From: Candidatus Aquidulcis sp. | GTDB taxonomy: Bacteria > Chloroflexota > Anaerolineae > Anaerolineales > E44-bin32 | Assembly (NCBI GenBank): GCA_020723365.1 | Contig: DYJB01000008.1 | Location: 10,904-20,441 of the forward strand | Reading direction: 5' to 3' | DNA length: 9,538 nucleotides | In this document: piece by piece, positions 6,921-9,538 of the stretch | Numbering within the stretch: the stretch's first letter is position 1 | Layout of the letters: each line of letters starts with the position of its first letter | Position numbers and translations under genes: made by a program | The notes under the pieces: generated by a model | The model's database searches: none | The model's input: the letters and a program-made list of their open reading frames with translations, nothing else | What the model was told of the DNA's origin: nothing

Positions 6921-8014
6921 GCGCTACCCTCCATGGCGCGGAACAGCTGCTCGGCCTGCTCCACCGTCAGCTTGCCCGCCTCGACCATCTTGAGGACCGC
7001 CAGGCGCTCCTGCTCGCCAATCTCGCCGCCGGTTTCCGCCGCCTCGCCCAGCGAAACGTTCACCTCACGCGGGCGCTCGGCGGCGCGGCCCAGCCGGTGG
7101 GGGCGCCGGCGCGAGCGTGCCATCGATGCGCGAATGCGCGCCGCCACGTCCTGGCGCAGGATCCCGCTCAACGGCTGGCTGCGCTCGATGTCGCTCAGCG
7201 CCGCCTCGACCTCGGCTTCGATCCGTGCTTCCAGATCCTGGCGCCATTCCTCCGTCAGCCCGGCCGAAGCGCGGCCGATAACCTCCAGGCGCAGGTCGCC
7301 GCCCGAAAGCAGCTCCAGGGCTGCCTCGCCTGCACCGATGTGGGCCTCACCCGAGGCGCCCGTCACACGGTCGCGCTGGGGCAGCGCCACGCGTGCGTCG
7401 CCCGCGGCGCGGTACGACACCGAGACGGACGAATCCTGCGGCAGGCGGCAGATCAGGTCGCTCGAGCTCTCCAGCCGCGAGTGCGACCCGGGCGGCAGGG
7501 ACAGCTCGGCGTGCACGTCGCCACCGGAACAAGCCCGTGCCGCCCCGCGCTGATTGCGCACGTACAGGTCGCCTTCGACCTGTTCGAGACGCAGGTCGGA
7601 CTCCAGATTCTCGACGCGGGCGTCGCCGCCGACCCACTCGGCCGTCAGGGCGCCGCGTCCGCCGACGACGCGCAGGTCGCCAGCCACGCGTCCGAGGCGC
7701 GCCGCCCCGCCGCTGCGCAAGTTCACATCCCCGCCCACCGTCTCGAGGCTGGCCTCGCCCTGCAATCCGCTCAGGCGAGCGTCGCCCCCGACGGCCCCGA
7801 CCTCCACTCGAGCTCCGGCCGGCACGAACAGCAGGCAGCCGACACGGCAGCTGATCACCACCGCCTCCGCCTCGCGTCCGACCGTCAGATCCCCGCGCGC
7901 TGGAGCTTGCGCCTCCAGCAGGCCCCCGCTCCGTCCTACGATGCGCAGGTCGCCGCCCACCGACGGCACGCGCACGCGCGGTGTGGCTCCAACCTCAAGC
8001 GTGATGGTTTCCAT
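6917..8014 (-). CDS. DUF4097-like beta-repeat protein with a C-terminal SHOCT-like module (365 aa)
   Basis: Residues 5-245 are a chain of short beta-strand repeats with a glycine-aspartate turn every 15-20 residues (SVGGDLRI, ARGDLTV, AVGGDARL, TVGGDVNL, VAGDLRV, WVGGDARV, VEGDLYV, SGGDLRL). This is the pattern of DUF4097/YvlB-type right-handed beta-helix proteins. A charged helix (about 255-305) follows, then a SHOCT-like hairpin at 333-362 (LAVLKMVEAGKLTVEQAEQL). In Bacillus YvlB and Enterococcus LiaX the hairpin is at the N-terminus and the beta domain after it; here the order is reversed. There is no signal peptide or membrane segment, so the protein should be cytoplasmic. The ATG follows GAGG by eight bases, 20 bases after the DUF2089 stop. 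The exact role is unknown; family knowledge points to envelope stress. Confidence 0.85.
   Translation of the reverse strand: METITLEVGATPRVRVPSVGGDLRIVGRSGGLLEAQAPARGDLTVGREAEAVVISCRVGCLLFVPAGARVEVGAVGGDARLSGLQGEASLETVGGDVNLRSGGAARLGRVAGDLRVVGGRGALTAEWVGGDARVENLESDLRLEQVEGDLYVRNQRGAARACSGGDVHAELSLPPGSHSRLESSSDLICRLPQDSSVSVSYRAAGDARVALPQRDRVTGASGEAHIGAGEAALELLSGGDLRLEVIGRASAGLTEEWRQDLEARIEAEVEAALSDIERSQPLSGILRQDVAARIRASMARSRRRPHRLGRAAERPREVNVSLGEAAETGGEIGEQERLAVLKMVEAGKLTVEQAEQLFRAMEGSA
6928..6932 (-). promoter_or_regulatory. Ribosome binding site deciding the GNAT GTG start
   Basis: GGAGG lies seven bases before the GTG at 6918-6920, inside the end of the upstream gene. It supports coupled translation across the GTGA overlap. 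Confidence 0.6.
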
Positions 8015-8034
8015 GGCACCGTCCTCGCGCCGGC

Positions 8035-8409
8035 CTAGCCGTTCTCCAAGGAGCGCATCGCCTCCTCGGAGGTGATCTTGCCGCTGGCCAGATCATCCAG
8101 CAGGCGGTGAAGATCCTCGTCGCCGGCGGCGGCCGGCTCAACGCCGACGGGGAAGCCCATCTGCCGGATAACCTCGGTCAGGCGCGCCCGAAGCGTAGGA
8201 TAGGAGAGGCCCACCTCACGCTCCATCCGGTTCAGCTTGCCCTCACAGCGCACGAAGGTCTCGACGAAGGCCACCTGTTCGGCTGTCAGGCGGCCAAGGC
8301 GGCCGACATCGAACCGGCCCTCGATGGTCGTGTCACAGTTGCGGCAGTGCAGGCGGGTGACCGCCAGCGCCTCGCCGCACACTGGGCAGTTGGTCAAGAG
8401 GTTGTTCAC
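8035..8409 (-). CDS. DUF2089 family protein: zinc ribbon, HTH and C-terminal SHOCT-like module
   Basis: Counting from the GTG at 8409 the protein has 124 residues. A four-cysteine zinc ribbon comes first (CPVCGEALAVTRLHCRNC, Cys8, 11, 22, 25), then IEGRF and a helix-turn-helix-like part (about 41-84) with VGLSYPTLRARL, resembling the recognition region of sigma-factor-like or LuxR-like HTH units. The end (about 97-122) is a SHOCT-like hairpin, LLDDLASGKITSEEAM. The make-up suggests a DNA-binding regulator, though DUF2089 proteins have no settled function. It is the first gene of unit A, behind a strong promoter, so it may control its own operon (inference). The frame extends to a GTG at 8430, but that start has no Shine-Dalgarno sequence, while AGAGGAGG lies just before 8409. 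It ends in TAG. Confidence 0.88.
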   Translation of the reverse strand: MNNLLTNCPVCGEALAVTRLHCRNCDTTIEGRFDVGRLGRLTAEQVAFVETFVRCEGKLNRMEREVGLSYPTLRARLTEVIRQMGFPVGVEPAAAGDEDLHRLLDDLASGKITSEEAMRSLENG

Positions 8410-8412
8410 CTG

Positions 8413-8420
8413 CCTCCTCT
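8413..8420 (-). promoter_or_regulatory. Strong Shine-Dalgarno sequence of the DUF2089 gene
   Basis: The minus strand reads AGAGGAGG ending three bases before the GTG at 8407-8409. Pairing through its first GAGG gives a normal seven-base spacer. It is the reason for choosing 8409 over 8430 as the start. Confidence 0.55.
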
Positions 8421-8469
8421 TTTCGAGCACTGGATCTGAAGATGAAAGGATACCGTAGTTTCGGTCACC

Positions 8470-8498
8470 ATCCTAGCGCACGAATCACTGATTGTCAA
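8470..8498 (-). promoter_or_regulatory. Sigma-70-type promoter of the DUF2089 operon
   Basis: A perfect TTGACA (8498-8493) is followed after 17 bases by TAGGAT (8475-8470), which matches TATAAT at four of six. AT-rich DNA upstream (8500-8528) could act as an UP element. Transcription would start near 8463, giving a leader of about 54 bases. Confidence 0.75.
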
Positions 8499-8530
8499 TA
8501 TGGAGTTTGAAATAATCAATGTAAACTTCA
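8495..8530. repeat. Imperfect direct repeats 21 bp apart in the divergent intergenic region
   Basis: Two copies begin TCAAT at 8495 and 8516 and agree at nine of the first 13 bases (TCAATATGGAGTT and TCAATGTAAACTT). The first overlaps the -35 of the DUF2089 promoter and a small palindrome, ATTGTCAAT, at 8491-8499. A 21-bp spacing puts both on one face of the helix, as expected for a regulator site. It could also reflect local AT richness. Confidence 0.35.
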
Positions 8531-8587
8531 CCTCCGGATGTCCCAGCTCTTAGGGGCGCCGGTCCCTGGGGCTCGTGGGGCTGGGCC

Positions 8588-8596
8588 TGCTAGAAT
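8588..8596 (+). promoter_or_regulatory. Extended -10 promoter element for the rRNA/tRNA methyltransferase gene
   Basis: TGCTAGAAT is TGn plus a hexamer matching TATAAT at five of six bases. No clear -35 is present at the right distance. It has the same form as the thrC element. Transcription would start near 8603, about 40 bases before the ATG. Confidence 0.55.
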
Positions 8597-8642
8597 CGGT
8601 CGTGGCCGCACCGGCGGTCAGCCCGCCCTGGGGATCCTCGAC

Positions 8643-9538
8643 ATGCGACCCGCCGCCACGTCACGCCCGACGCCTGAACGCCTCACGCTGCGCCTCGATG
8701 GGCTGGCGTACGGAGGCGAGGCCTTTGGCCGGGATGACGCCGGCCGGATGGTCTTCGTCCCGCTCGCCTTGCCCGGGGAACGCGTCTCGGTGGAGGTCGT
8801 TGAGGCCCACACCCGCTGGTGCCGGGCACGCGTGATCGAGGTGCTCGAACCTTCGCCACAACGGGTAGCCCCGCGGTGCCGCCACTTCGGCGTCTGCGGC
8901 GGCTGCCACTACCAGCACCTGGAGGCGGGCGCCCAGCCGGCGGCCAAGCAGGCCATCGTGCGCGCCCAACTCGAGCGGCTGGGCGGATTCCGCGATCCGC
9001 CCGTGGAAGAGACGGTTAGCGGAACGTCCTCCTGGAACACCCGCAACCACATCCAGTTCAGCCTGACGCCGGACGGCCGTCTGGGCTTCCAGGCCGGGGG
9101 ATCGAACGAGGTCATCGCCATCCAGGAATGTCACCTGCCTGCGCCGGCGCTCAACGAACTGTGGCCCGCGCTGCAGCTCGAAGCGGGATCCGGCATCGAC
9201 CGCCTGGCGCTGCGCTGCGCCGGCGACGAGACGTTGATCGTCTTCCACGCCGCCGACGAGCCCGACGTCGAGCTCGAGCTCGCCCAGCGCACCTCGGCCG
9301 TCTGGCTCAGCCCGCCGGGCATGCATGTTCTGGCCGGCGAGCCCGCCCTGGTGCACAGCGTGCGCGGCCGCCTGTTTCGCGTCTCCCCGGCCTCCTTCTT
9401 CCAAGCCCACGCCGAGCTCACCCCGGCGCTCGTCGACCTGGTGCTGCGCGCGGCGCAGCCCCAGCCTGGCCAGACGGCCTTTGACCTGTATGCCGGCGTT
9501 GGGCTGTTCAGCGCCTTTCTGGCCGAGCGCGGCTTGCG
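8643..9538 (+). CDS. TrmA/RlmC/RlmD-family RNA (uracil-5-)-methyltransferase, 3' end cut by window
   Basis: This enzyme would use S-adenosylmethionine to methylate carbon 5 of a uridine in 23S rRNA (RlmC/RlmD type) or tRNA (TrmA type). The 298 visible residues show an N-terminal TRAM RNA-binding domain (about 12-72) and the iron-sulphur cysteines of RlmD-type members: Cys79, then CGGC with Cys85 and Cys88, and Cys163 in QECHLP. Next come the LFRVSPASFFQAH segment (244-256) and the SAM-binding motif FDLYAGVGLFS (280-290). The catalytic cysteine and base lie beyond the window. The iron-sulphur cysteines favour a 23S rRNA enzyme, but subtype cannot be fixed. The ATG at 8643 is used because TRAM begins shortly after it; its Shine-Dalgarno (GGGGA) is weak. 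It is transcribed away from the DUF2089 operon and looks like an unrelated housekeeping gene. Confidence 0.92.
   Translation, partial: MRPAATSRPTPERLTLRLDGLAYGGEAFGRDDAGRMVFVPLALPGERVSVEVVEAHTRWCRARVIEVLEPSPQRVAPRCRHFGVCGGCHYQHLEAGAQPAAKQAIVRAQLERLGGFRDPPVEETVSGTSSWNTRNHIQFSLTPDGRLGFQAGGSNEVIAIQECHLPAPALNELWPALQLEAGSGIDRLALRCAGDETLIVFHAADEPDVELELAQRTSAVWLSPPGMHVLAGEPALVHSVRGRLFRVSPASFFQAHAELTPALVDLVLRAAQPQPGQTAFDLYAGVGLFSAFLAERGL

Noticed and set aside
6120..8038. Long plus-strand open frames of 477 and 446 codons opposite the GNAT and beta-repeat genes.
   Set aside because: Low-complexity Arg/Ala/Pro-rich products with no motif; the minus strand has motifs, ribosome binding sites and gene overlaps.
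8410..8430. The GTG at 8430 as the DUF2089 start.
   Set aside because: No Shine-Dalgarno sequence precedes it, and the AGAGGAGG that serves the GTG at 8409 would lie inside the coding region. Not fully excluded.

Overview
The window is GC-rich, densely packed bacterial DNA. Gene content points to the Chloroflexota, probably an Anaerolineae-like lineage: a multi-GAF sensor kinase, a zinc-ribbon threonine synthase, a DUF2089 protein and several SHOCT-like small proteins. This assignment rests on gene style only, not on a marker gene. No tRNA, rRNA, CRISPR array, transposase or phage gene was seen.

Layout. Positions 1-8409 are all on the minus strand, and 8643-9538 is on the plus strand. Read in the direction of transcription, the minus side has two units. 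Unit A starts at a good sigma-70-type promoter (8470-8498) and runs DUF2089 regulator-like protein (8409-8035), beta-repeat protein with a C-terminal SHOCT-like module (8014-6917), GNAT acetyltransferase (6920 to about 5965), two-TM SHOCT-like protein (5911-5378), soluble SHOCT-like protein (5366-4995) and MFS exporter (4947-3721). Gaps are short, one junction overlaps as GTGA, and most starts have clear Shine-Dalgarno sequences. Unit B starts at an extended -10 element (3600-3608) and runs threonine synthase (3590-2433), then a large GAF-GAF-GAF-PAS-HisKA-HATPase kinase joined by an ATGA overlap (from 2436 and off the left edge). On the plus strand, divergent from unit A, is a TrmA/RlmD-type rRNA/tRNA uracil-C5 methyltransferase that is cut by the right edge.

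The most interesting content is unit A. Four of its six proteins carry the same roughly 30-residue helical hairpin (pattern L..L..GKIt.EEA..LL): at the C-terminus of the DNA-binding-type DUF2089 protein, at the C-terminus of the beta-repeat protein, and at the N-termini of two tandem paralogues, one membrane-anchored and one soluble. In Firmicutes the same module occurs in YvlB/LiaX, proteins tied to cell-envelope stress. I infer that unit A is an envelope-stress-like circuit whose parts dock through a shared module. This is an inference, not shown by the sequence.

Two genes are damaged as read. The sensor kinase has a single in-frame amber codon inside its PAS domain (730-732), with intact kinase sequence in the same frame after it. 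The acetyltransferase appears to have lost one base near 6064-6095, which moves its last ~37 codons into another frame. TAG is the ordinary stop of several neighbouring genes, so general amber recoding is unlikely. Sequencing or assembly error and recent mutation both remain possible.
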